DNA from: Musa acuminata AAA Group
Lineage: Eukaryota; Streptophyta; Magnoliopsida; Zingiberales; Musaceae
DNA length: 64,000 nt
Assembly (NCBI RefSeq): GCF_036884655.1
Contig: NC_088356.1
Coordinates: 13,037,001 to 13,101,000, forward strand
Direction: 5' to 3'
In this document: positions 38,101 through 50,100 of the stretch, piece by piece
Layout: each line of letters begins with the position of its first letter
How positions within the stretch are numbered: the stretch's first letter is position 1
Notes under the pieces: generated by a model
Databases searched by the model: none
What the model was told of the DNA's origin: nothing
Seen by the model: only the letters and a program-made list of their open reading frames with translations
Position numbers and translations under genes: made by a program

Positions 38101-41100
38101 TTCGAACGCCCTCTTCTTCCTCCCCTCGCCTTGTTGCCCCCACTCGATGCTTCTCCCTCTTCTTCGATGATTCTCCCCCTTCTTCGATGCTTCTCCCTCT
38201 TCTTCGAATGCCCTCTTCTTCCTCGCCTCGCTGCAGCCAAATACTTGATACCGCCTTGTCACAGATAAAATTGTAAACGAGGTGTTTGATGTAATGCTCA
38301 TGTATGTCTGTGTCTTTTGGTTTTGTTCATGCTTTGCATAGCATGTAAAGGGCTGACAATAGGCTTAGCAGTCTCATTTTGTTTGGTTTTGGTGGCCGTC
38401 TTAGGCTTGCAAACAAAGGTTGTGTCATATGGACACTTGTGGGTATTTTGGTCTATAGTGGACCATTTATTGTGCGACCGTTTAGAGTTTATGAAATCTG
38501 TTTGAAATTTACATTGGATATGAATTGTTTGCTGAAATGATTGCTTGTGTATCCCGCGTGAGACATTTTCTCTAACCTATTTTCTCTTTTGTAGGTCCTA
38601 AGGGACCATAGGAAGTTTCGGGGAGGCTGACCTTTGCGGACGGACATGCAAGGGTACCGCACGACTTAGGCAAAACTAGCTAAGTGCGTGATATATGGTA
38701 TTGGAGCAGGACAAGCACACATAGAAATACTTGGCATGCAAATGTGGGGGACATAGCGAGGCTGTGTTGAGGGTAGCTAGCACGCATATCGTTTGGGGAA
38801 ACAAGCATGGAGATGTAGGGAAAAGGAGTCACTTAGTGAAGCGGGTATCTGAGATTGACATTCAGAGGAATGACCAACTTTTCGCGCAAGAGGCATCGCA
38901 AGGACAAGCAAGCTGGGAAGAATGCGTAGCGCACAAAGGTTGGGATGGCTGAGTTCGAGCTACGGCTCAATGTTGGCAACCATACTTGATGGTGCTCAAG
39001 GCAAGCGAGACGCTTGGTAAAGGACCAGACTATACAAGGTGGAATGGGTTGTTCATTGACTAAAAGAGTTGTGCAAAGCTCACAGAGGTGAGGGGAATTG
39101 CTAACTCGAAGAATTCGGTACTTGATATGGCAAAAAATGGTAAACCCCACTCCCGGCGACGTCCCCCGCACGTGGACAGGCGCGGCGCCCCAGGGAGAGC
39201 AACGAGGGCGACGGTCTGCGTCCGGACGACAGCTTCACTGAGCCCACAGTCCCTCAGTTGACCCAGCACAGTAGGACGAGATAGGAGTAGGTAGCGGTTG
39301 AAGCTCGCCCATACCCTGCGATTCCCCATTCCCATACGCAAGGTCCTCGGCGATGTTGGACGCCATCAGAGATACGGCCCCGACCGACGGGAGGGCGCGC
39401 CCGATAGTGCCGAGTTCCCCCTATAAACGCCCTCGAGCCAGAGGGAAGAAGGCAGGCTGAAATCCCCGAACAATCGCCACCGCATCTCTCTAACTTAATC
39501 GTCGGAGGGGTCGGGTCAAGCCGACCCGACCTTTGTGCAGGTATCAAGCCGAGGACTCCCGTCCGGGATACGCAGCCAAGGAGTCCCCACCCGGAGGAAG
39601 TCGCTGCATCGCCCCGAGTCCGAGGCCGCCCCGACCACCCCGGAGGAGACGAGCACTGCCCCAGGGAGGTCCCCGCCATTCGGACCCCCGAACGAGCCGA
39701 GACGACCTCTCGGGTCACGGCTAAGAAAAAAAGGTGTTTGCACTAACATAATGGCGCTAGAAGGAGGGCCGGTCCGAATGTCAAGCGATCAACAAGCCCA
39801 CTCTGACGAACCCCCAGCCGTCCGGTCGCACCCGACCGACGCGGCGGAAGAACATCCCCAACAGGAGGGGGTTCGGGACGAGCGCCCCGCTACGATCTCG
39901 GAGCGCTATTGGCGATTGTTCAACGATCCGGGTCTATCGCCGCCCATCGCCAATCCCGGTGGCCCGTCACCCGTGCCACCCGAGGCCTTCCACGACCTCA
40001 CGCACTAGGTCCGGGCTCTTACGGGAGTGATGCAGACCATCATCCCGCTGGTCTCTCCCCCGACGTCTTCACACTCGACTCTACCTCCACCACGGCAACG
40101 GCCCGCCGCTCAAAACCCCGCGCCGCTCCCCGAGTCTCCCGCTTCGCCTCCGGTCCAATCGACCCAACCCGGGAGCCGAGGAACCAGCGGCGCACCCGAC
40201 GCCCGCAGCCCCGCTTTCAGACCCGGCCGAGGGCCTGTGGGCCCAGCTACGCCTCGTAGGCCGCCGGCTAGACGAGGTGCAGCGTGAGGTTCGCCGAACC
40301 AAGGGAGACCCGGGGGCCGAACAACACCAGGGGTCCCCCTTCACCCCCGAGATTCAAGAGCAAGCAATCCCGCCGCATTTCCGGCTCCCGTCGTTAGATG
40401 CCTATGAGGGGGCCACTGATCCGGCGGACCACGTGGCCGCTTTCCGCGCCCAAATGGCGCTATACGGGACCTCCGACGCCCTGATGTGCAGGGCGTTCCC
40501 GACAACCCTGCGGGGCCCGGCCCGAGCGTGGTACAGCAATCTGAAGACCGCGACCATCGCCTCTTTCGACCAATTGGCCAGGGACTTTGAGCTTAACTTC
40601 CTGGCTTATGCCAAGTCGAAACCGTCGGTGGCGATGCTCCTCGGGCTCAACCAGAGGGAGGATGAGCCCCTCTCTCACTTTGTGAACCGCTTCACCGCAC
40701 AAATCCGCGGGCTGTCTGATGCTCACCCTTCTTTGATGATGCAGGCATTCATGATGGGCCTGCACCCTACCCGATTCTTTTGGTCTCTGGTGGAACGACC
40801 CCCCACTTCGGTCCCCGAAATGTTGCAGCGTGCGAACCAGTACATTGCGGCCGAGGCCTGGATGGTCGGGAAGCGCGACGAGCGCAAGAGGGTCAAGCCA
40901 GAGCAGTCCCAACCACAACAGCTTGCTACCTCCCGGCGCAGGGCCGGCGGCTTCAACGATGCGGTACCTAGGTCCCCTCCCCCGGGCCTGAACTCCTCTC
41001 GGACCGAAATATTTCTCCATATTAAGGAGAAAGGCCTTCTCAAAGACCCCTACCCGATGAGGAGCCCGCGCGAACTCGCGGACCGCTCTAAATACTGCCG

Positions 41101-44100
41101 TTTCCACCGGCAGCCCGGTCACGACACCGAGGAATGTCGAGAATTAAAAAGGCAAATTGAGGAGCTCATCCGCCGAGGGCACCTCGGCTCATACCTCCGA
41201 CCAGATAAAGAGCTCTCGCCACGCCCGGAGGGCCCCATCGAGCGGCACATAGAGGTCATAACCGGCGGGCCGGCGTCCGGAGGAAGTTCCATGGCGGGCG
41301 GAAGGGCGTACGCCAGGGCCTCCCGAGCTGAAGCTTCCAAACCCGCAAAAGGCCCCGAAGTCACCTTCCCGACCGGGGAACCTGAACCACCCGAACATGA
41401 TGACGCGTTGGTGATATCAGCCAGAATAGCCAACGCGCAAGTGGGGAGGATCATGATCGACACTGGAAGCTCGGCCGATATACTTTATTGGGACGCCTTC
41501 CAAAAGCTCGGCCTGGTAAAGGAGAACATGAAGCCGGTATGCTCAACACTCACGGGGTTCACCGGCGCCTCAATCTCATCACTAGGGGTCATCACCCTGC
41601 CCCTAACTTTGGGAGTCTTCCCGAAGGCAAAAACGGTGATGACCTCCTTTCTGGTGGTCGACCTCCCCACGGCATACAACGCCATCCTGGGACGGCCAAC
41701 CCTCAACAAGACCCGAGCCGTCATCTCAACTTACTACCAAACCATCAAGTTCCCAACCCACGATGGGGTCGGGGAAGTGGCGGGGAACTCCTGGGAGTCC
41801 AAGCGCTGCTACTTGACCGCTGTGTCATTAAACAAGAGAGCGAGGGTCCAATCCCCGCTCGAAGACCCCCGGGAGGGAAAAAAACCGACCCCCCGCCCCG
41901 AGCCGAAGGAATCCACCATCGACCTGCCACTGATCGAAGGAAGGCCCGACCAAACAGTCAAAATCGGGTCGGGATTGCCCGAACAAGAACAACGGCAGCT
42001 CGTCGGCCTTCTGCAAGCCAACGCCGACATTTTCGCTTGGACCCCAGCTGACCTAGCGGGAGTCCACCCGGAGGTCGCGCTGCACCACCTGAACATCTCG
42101 TCCGACGCCCGCCCGGTGAAACAGAGGCCCAGGCGGCAGGCCCCGGATCGGCAACTGGCCATCCGAGAAGAAGTAAACCGGCTTCTGGCGGCCGGTTTCA
42201 TAGAAGAGGCAAGGTACCCACAGTGGCTCTCCAATGTAGTCCTTGTCAAAAAACCTAATGGAAGCTGGCGGATGTGCGTTGACTACACCAGTCTCAACAA
42301 TGCTTGCCCAAAAGATTGCTACCCCCTGCCGAAGACCGACCAGCTAGTCGACGCCACGGCCGGCCATGCCCGGCTCTCGTTTATGGACGCCTTCTCCGGG
42401 TACAATCAAATTCGGATGGCACCCGAAGACCAAGAACACACCGCCTTCCTCACCGAGCAAGGGATATATTTTTACAAGGTTATGCCGTTCGGGTTAAAAA
42501 ATGCCGGAGCAACCTACCAGAAGACGGTGAACAGGATGTTCGCCCACCAGATTGGACGAAACATGGAGGTATATGTCGACGACATGATCGTAAAGAGCCG
42601 AACGGCGGAGGCTCATCCTTCCGACCTGGCTGAAACATTCGACACTCTGCGGAAATTCGGCCTGCGCCTCAACCCCGCCAAGTGCGCCTTCGGCGTGACC
42701 TCGGGAAAATTCCTCGGATTCATCATACACGAGAGAGGGATTGACGCCAACCCGGAAAAGATACAGGCCATTATTAACATGCAGCCTCCTCGGACGATCA
42801 GAGACCTGCAGCGCCTTAACGGGAGGCTAGTCGCTTTATCACGTTTTCTCTCCCGATCGGGAGATCGATGCCACCCTTTCTTCCAGGCCCTGAAGGATCC
42901 GAAGAACTTCCGATGGACGGCGGAATGCGAAAGGGCCTTCGAGCAGATGAAGCTACACCTGGCCAGCCTCCCTCGACTCGCTTCGGTCTCCCCGGGGGAG
43001 AAATTGAGTCTTTACCTCGCCGCCTCCCGGCACGCGGTCAGTTCGGTTCTGGTCAAAGAAAATTCCGGCGATCAACTGCCGGTCTACTACGTCAGCCACA
43101 TGCTGAGCGGGCCAGAAGAACGCTACCCGCCGATCGAAAAGCTGGCGCTGGCGGGGCTCCAGTTGGCACTGAAAATGCGGGTGACCGACATACGCGTCAT
43201 CACCGACTCACAGCTGGTGGCTAGGCAACTCGACGGCGAATACGAGGCCCGGGACCCGACTATGGCGAAATATCTGGCACAGGTAAAAAGCCTTGCCGCC
43301 AAGTTCGCCTGTTTTGAATTGTCGAATGTCCCCAGGAGCGAGAACCAGCGAGCCGACACCCTAGCAAAACTGGCGTCCGGCCCGGCCCCCTGGGCTCGGC
43401 CCGAGACCGAAGAACTCCCCCGCCGAGCCATAGAGATCGTCGCCACCGTCGCTCACGGCACGCCGGCAACTTGGGTACAGGAGATGCTACGCTTCAAGCG
43501 GGACGGGACCCTGCCCGACGATGCAACTACAGCTCGACGCTTGCGTCGGACGCAGGCGTGGTACACCGAGGAAGGAGGACGGCTGTACAAGCGGTCTTTC
43601 TCGCGCCCCTTGTTGCGCTGCCTGGAGCCGAGCGAAGCCTGGACGGTTCTGTCCGACATGCATGAAGGGGCCTGCGGGGAACACATGGGCGAACGAGCCC
43701 TGGCGCACAAGGTACTTCGACAGGGGTACTACTGGCCGACCATGCGCCAGGACGCGAAAGCTTTCGTGCGGCGGTGCAGCTCGTGCCAGGACCACGCCCG
43801 CACCGCTCGACGGCCGGCGGTCCTATTCACCCCCGTCGACTGCGCCTGGCCATTCGCGCAGTGGGGACTGGACATACTCGGGCCTCTTCCGCCCGCCTCC
43901 GGCCAGCGGAAGTACATCATCGTGGGAGTGGACTACTTTACCAGATGGGTCGAAGCCGAGCCCCTAGCAACCATTACGGAGTCGCAAGTGGAAAGGTTCG
44001 TGTGGAGAAACCTCATAACTCGGTTCGGCCTGCCCCAGTCCATCATCACCGACAATGGACCTCAGTTCGCCGGCAGGAAATTCCAAGAGTTCTGCGCCAA

Positions 44101-47100
44101 ACACAAAATTCAGCTGAGGTTCAGCTCGGTGGCTTACCCCCAAGCAAATGGGCTAGCCGAAGTAACCAACCGGGCCATCGTCGACGGCCTCAAGAGACGG
44201 GTATCCGCTACCCGATCGGCTTGGATCGACGAGCTCCCGAGCGTCTTGTGGGCGCTTCGCACCACCCCCAAGACCCCGACCGGGGAGTCTCCCTATAGCC
44301 TCACGTTCGGGACCGAGGCCGTGCTACCATCCGAAGTAGCCGTCCCGACTCCGCGGACGACAGACTACAGCCGAGAAGCCTCGGGCGAAGGACTTCGATC
44401 CAACCTGGACCTGCTCGAGGAAAGACGGGCCAACGCACACCAGAAAGCTCTTTCTTACAAAAGAGCCGTGGCGAGGGTCTACAACCGGAGCGTACGACCC
44501 CGATCGATAAAGTTAGAGGACCTGGTCCTGCGCAAAATCGAAGTCAGCCACCCAACCCAAGTAAGGGGGAAGCTGGCCCCAAAGTGGGAGGGACCCTATC
44601 GGGTCATCGGAGTACCCCGACCGGGGACGTTCCGACTCGCAACAATGGGTGGCGACCCCGTGCCCCGGACTTGGAACATACAAAACCTTAGGAAATACTT
44701 CGTCTAAAGACATAGACACTACGCAAACACAGAAAATCGGAGGAAAAGATCATCTTATTAAAAAAGGAGGGGATACAAAAAACCCATACACACAAAACCC
44801 TCACACCCTCGACCCCGACATACAAAAACGACCCTCACTGCTCTCCCGGAGTCTTCGGGCGGTCGTCGAACGGCACGTCTTCCGGCATGTCCACCTCCAG
44901 GTCCACGGGGTGAGAGGCGAACGGATCCCTTTCCACCTCGGAGCCGGGAGGGCACGAGCCGAAGCGACCCAGGGCGATTCTGTATCCGTACTCGTAGGAT
45001 ACTCGCCCCATTCGGGTCAGTCCGAGCTCAAAGTTCTCGGACTTCTTGTAGGCTTCGATCGCCTCCTTGTCCTTTGACGGGCGGAGGTGAACCTCCTCAG
45101 CCAACGCCTCGGAAGCAGCGCGGGCTTCAGCCTCGGCCTTCTCCGCCCTCTTGGAGAGACCAAGCGCCTCTGACTTCGACTGGCGGAGCTCGGCCCGATC
45201 CAAACGGAGGAACTCCTGCAGCTCCTTGACCGAATCGCCCGACCGCTCGAGCTCTGCTCGTAGGCGCGCCACCTCTTCCTCGGAATCGGTCGCGCGTTTT
45301 TCCGCAGCCGCTACCGCCTCGGGGCCCGACCCAGCCCGGATCTCCTCTAGCTGACGACACAGCTCGGAGTTGCGCTCGCTGAAGTCCCAGATTATCTGGC
45401 CAGCATCGCGCACTCGGTCCATCAGCGCCGTCGAATAGTGGAGGCCCTGTCACAAGAAAATAAGGGTCAGCGCACAGTCGCAGGGATGCCCGGAGTTAGC
45501 GAAATGCTTACCAATGTCAGAAACCTCCCCGCCTTGTTGAGCATGGTCTCCGAGGGCAGGGTGTACAGGTCCCGAGCCAGGTCGGGGTGGAGCACGCCTC
45601 GAAGAAAGGCGGCCGAGGGATCTCCCCCGGCCCATACCTTGTCCCCTCGGGACAGCCCCTTCCATCGGGCGACCAGCGGGTCGGAAGCCTCCCCTGTCGG
45701 AAGCTCGCCCATCACCGCTGCCCATAGGGGCTCGTCGGCCCCCGTGCGTAGCCCGCACAGATCATCCACCGTGGGCAGGTTCGCCCTCTTCCCGGCCGCC
45801 CCCTGGCTGAGCCCATCAAATCGGGAAGGCCCCTCGTCCCGAGTGGTCCGCTTGGCGCCCGCGATTGCTGAAGGAGTGGTCCCCGCCTTGGTTTTCCCAG
45901 GACCCGTCGTCCTCGCCTTCTTTGACGGACGTCCCTCGGGGATCTCCAATGGGGCACCCGCCGAACCGGGCAGCGGGTCGGCTGAGGAACGCGGAGGGGA
46001 AGCAGCGGACTGGCGCGGGGAAGAAGCCGACGAAGAGCGACCACCACGGAGGGACAGGAGCTTCATTCCTACGAAGGAGACAAGCAAAACCATCACAAAC
46101 TGTGAAAACAAATAAAACGTGGAGAACACCCTCTATAAACATACCCCCGAAAGCCGGGCTAAGACCCGCCTCGGCTAGCCACTCCTCGGTCATAGCTTGG
46201 ATGGCCTGAGAACCGGGAAGGATTGCCCGAAGCCTCTTCAAATCCCGACGCTCCTCGTCGTTCAAGTCCGGGACTGTGTTGTCTATCACCCTCACCGCCC
46301 ACCGAACTCCGAAGCCCCAATCCCTCGGCCAGCTAACGTAAAAAAACCGCCCCTTCCACCCTTTATTATTCGAAGGGGCTCCCCCGACGCGAAAGCCAGC
46401 CCGGGCTGACACGAAATAGCCCCCCGGCCCCTTGAGAAGGCGGAAACATGAGAGAAAGAGGTTTCGGGTAGGGGTGATGTTAGCATAGTAACACTCCCCA
46501 AAGAACGCTACCAGGTACCGCCATGAGTTAGGCGCCACCTGGGAAGGCGAAATCCGCCAGAGAGATAGGCAGGAAACAATGAGGGGGTGAAGGGGAAGGC
46601 GCAACCCAGCCTCTAGGGCATCTTGGGTCAGCGCAAAACCTCGGGGAATCGGGTCGTATGACCGCTGCCCCGGATCAGGGGCAACCAGGACAAACTCCTC
46701 CGGGATGTAATAACGCTCCCGGAGCTTTTCCAGCGACGACCCGCTCACCACCGAGTCGAGGTCGTGCGGCCACATTAGAGCCTCAAGGGCTCGCGCCTCC
46801 TCCTCGTCCGGGGAAGACGGAGGCATGCTCTCCCGGACTCTGTCGAGGGACGAAGGCGAAGAGACAGGTGAGAAGGACATTCCTTACCGGCTTTTGGAAC
46901 GAACAAGAGAGACGACGAGGGAGCGACTGTGGGATGGTGGCGTAGGAGAGGAGAAGGTGCGATGGCAGAAAGAAACGACGAGGTTCAAGACTCAGCAGCA
47001 GAAATCATAAAACGGGCAGAGTACGCCATTCATGTAAGAAAAAACCCGCCAAAAGAGACGTCCCTTCGTCTCCCCCTAGCGCCCGACAGCTCATCCGCAC

Positions 47101-50100
47101 GCCCACTCGCATCAGGGAAGACCAACAAACACCCCATCATAAATGCGGACCCAAAGCCGCTGCAGGAAATGACGTGGAGAACGGCCACTACGACTTCTCA
47201 ACGCCTAAAAAGAACGACGATCTTGCCTCATGTTCCCGAGACCACCACCTCGGCGCGGCCAGCCCGCCCGAGACGTGCTCCTCGGCCGCATGTTCCCGAG
47301 ACCACCTCCTCGGCGCGGCCAGCCCGCCCGAGATGTGCTCCTCGGCCGCATGTTCCCGAGACCACCTCCTCGGCGCGGCCAGCCCGCCCGAGACGTGCTC
47401 CTCGGCCGCATGTTCCCGAGACCACCTCCTCGGCGCGGCCAGCTCGCCCGAGACGTGCTCCTCGGCCGCATGTTCCCGAGACCACCTCCTCGGCGCGGCC
47501 AGCCCGCCCGAGACGTGCTCCTCGGCTGCATGTTCCCGAGACCACCTCCTCGGCGCGACCAGCCCGCCCGAGACGTGCTCCTCGGCCGTATGTTCCCGAG
47601 ACCACCTCCTCGGCGCGGCCAGCCCGCCCAAGACGTACTCCTCGGCCGCATGTTCCCGAGACCACCTCCTCGGCGCGGCTAGCCCGCCTGAGACGCGCTC
47701 CTCGGCGGCATGTTTCCCGAGACCACCTCCTCGGCGGCGGCATGTTTCCCGAGACCACCTCCTCGGCGCGGCCCACACGCCCGAAACATATCCCCCGGCC
47801 TCATGCCGCGCTAAAGCGCCTATGAAGCGCGGCCTACTTACCGCGGACCTGTGCCTCAATTGTGAGCCTCGAAGAACACCGCCGCTTACCGATCAAAGCC
47901 ACGCCTCGAATCCCCACCGTCCGATGCCGAGCCGTGGCTTCCTTTGGGGGGGGATATGATATGGCAAAAAATGGTAAACCCCACTCCCGGCGACGTCCCC
48001 CGCATGTGGACAGGCGCGGCGCCCTAGGGAGAGCAACGAGGGCGACGGTCTGCGTCCGGACGACAGCTTCACTGAGCCCACAGTCCCTCAGTTGACCCAG
48101 CACAGTAGGACGAGACAGGAGTAGGTAGCGGTTGAAGCTCGCCCATACCCTGCGATTCCCCATTCCCATACGCAAGGTCCTCGGCGATGTCGGACGCCAT
48201 CAGAGATACGACCCCGACCGACGGGAGGGCGCGCCCGATAGTGCCGAGTTCCCCCTATAAACGCCCTCGAGCCAGAGGGAAGAAGGCAGGCTGAAATCCC
48301 CGAACAATCGCCACCGCATCTCTCTAACTTAATCGTCGGAGGGGTCGGGTCAAGCCGACCCGACCTTTGTGCAGGTATCAAGCCGAGGACTCCCGTCCGG
48401 GATACGCAGCCAAGGAGTCCCCACCCGGAGGAAGTCGCTGCATCGCCCCGAGTCCGAGGCCGCCCCGACCACCCCGGAGGAGACGAGCACCGCCCCAGGG
48501 AGGTCCCCGCCATTCGGACCCCCGAACGAGCCGAGACGACCTCTCGGGTCACGGCTAAGAAAAAAAGGTGTTTGCACTAACAGTACTCATGCAAGAGTTT
48601 GTATGCGGACGATGGGATGTTCGTGGCCATCTCAAGACGATCGAAACTCAATGCCATGAAGCATTGAAACTTTCTCTTCGGCATGAGAAGGATACGTCCG
48701 TAGGAGGCTAAAGTGTGCAGCGAGTTCAGCATGTTGCTAGGCCTTGAGGGGTGCAGTAGGGGCTTTATTGGCGAGAAGTCCTAATCTAGCACGTGCATTT
48801 GCGGGGGCAGAATAATGCATAGTTTGTTCAGCAAGGCGGAGTAGTTTAAGGCAATGATGGTCTCCGAAACTTCCAAAGGGAAGGATGCGAAGAGAGAAGT
48901 TGCTTCAACGGGATAAATACCTTGGAGGGATAAGTCCTGGTTCTCCAGAGGAAGAATAATGTGCAACGGACTGTACATGTTGAGGAGTACCTCAAGACAA
49001 CAACCCCACAAAGCTCAACGGATCGAGCGAGTGGCGAGGAGTTATCGTATGATCTCGGATGAGGTAATGCATTATTAGATGCATTGCGAGATCAAGTGGG
49101 GGAGCAGCCCAAGGCAACACAAAATGAAGGCATACTTGGACTTGATATGGAGATCAGACTCAATGGAGGGTTGGCCCGTGGAATGATGGGCACGAGGGCC
49201 ACCATCAACTCAATGCAAATCGAGAAGTGAAGTACCTAAGCCGCATGAAGGGAGTCAGCATAGAAGATGAAATATGGAGTGAAAGCATGAAACTTTCCTT
49301 GGACAGAGGTCAAGGACATAAACTTTTGCAGAGGCAAGAGCGGGATCGTGTCGTTCTATGGGTCCTTTATTCTAATGGAGCGGACTTATCCTGTATGGTG
49401 CCAAAGACGAAAGGAGCTTTGAGGCACATGCACCCTATCTCGGAGAAGTATTTGACGAAGGAACCAAGACGACTCAACTTGCAGAGGCGAAGTTGGGTTC
49501 ATAAGGCCTTGGCACGGGGTAAGAGGATGCGAAGGCGGGTACTCTTGAAGAATACGTCATGATGCTGTCATTCAAGTTGCCATGAAAGAAACGGTGCTAG
49601 CGGAGATTGTGCTGGTGGGGGCAGAGGCCCAGGATCTTGATGGTGCACCAATTTTAGCGAAGTCGGTGGACTTCAAGAGCTATTAGGCAATAGACTGTCC
49701 TAGAGCTATGCTTCGTCTAGGTGTGACCCGAGAGCGGGTGAACAAAGGTCGATTGCCAAAGGAGCGAACACAATCGAAGGTGGAAGAGGCCTTGCGATGT
49801 GTTGGCAGAGGCCATATATGAAGGGATCACAATCTAAGTTCATCCCACAATGATCATAATGCAATGGTGATAGCAGTAGGAGGTGACATGGTGCAGCGGA
49901 TCGTGATGGAACAGTTCATGGCAATACGATACACATGAAACTAGTCCTGCAAGGGACTAGATCATACGAAGGTATGATCTGGGGCTATTGGGAGTGCCAC
50001 TTCAGTGAACAACATGACGACAAGAAAGACTATAGATTCAAGGAGTGAATGCCATGGTATTGTAGAGGCGAGTTTTTCGTCCGTGCATCAAATTTTGCAT

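Larger units (their letters stand above)
39123..48582 (+). mobile_element. Young Tat-lineage Ty3/gypsy retrotransposon
   Basis: Both ends are defined: 626-bp LTRs (TGATATGG...CACTAACA) at 39123-39748 and 47957-48582, and a perfect 5-bp target duplication GTACT at 39118-39122 and 48583-48587. Aligned by eye the LTRs differ at six positions, all transitions (about 1%), so the insertion is recent. Order: LTR, primer site, gag-pol in one long frame, an antisense spliced gene, a 60-bp tandem array, polypurine tract, LTR. It lies inside the LARD-like element and interrupts sequence that is continuous at 59.1 kb. Confidence 0.93.

Noticed and set aside
40460..44298. Antisense and shifted frames of 100-220 codons within gag-pol
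   Set aside because: Shadows of the 1476-codon gag-pol frame in GC-rich DNA; only the real frame shows retroelement domains.
47221..47760. CRISPR-like array
   Set aside because: Units are contiguous 60-bp tandem copies with no distinct spacers, and this is plant DNA inside a retrotransposon.
47174..47959. Long open frames on both strands (150-298 codons) across the 60-bp array
   Set aside because: They exist because the GC-rich unit is a multiple of three and lacks stops. The peptides are pure repeat translations with no start, domain or codon bias.
49227..49562. 111-codon ORF in LARD-like internal DNA
   Set aside because: The homologous region of the second copy does not keep the frame, so there is no sign of coding constraint.
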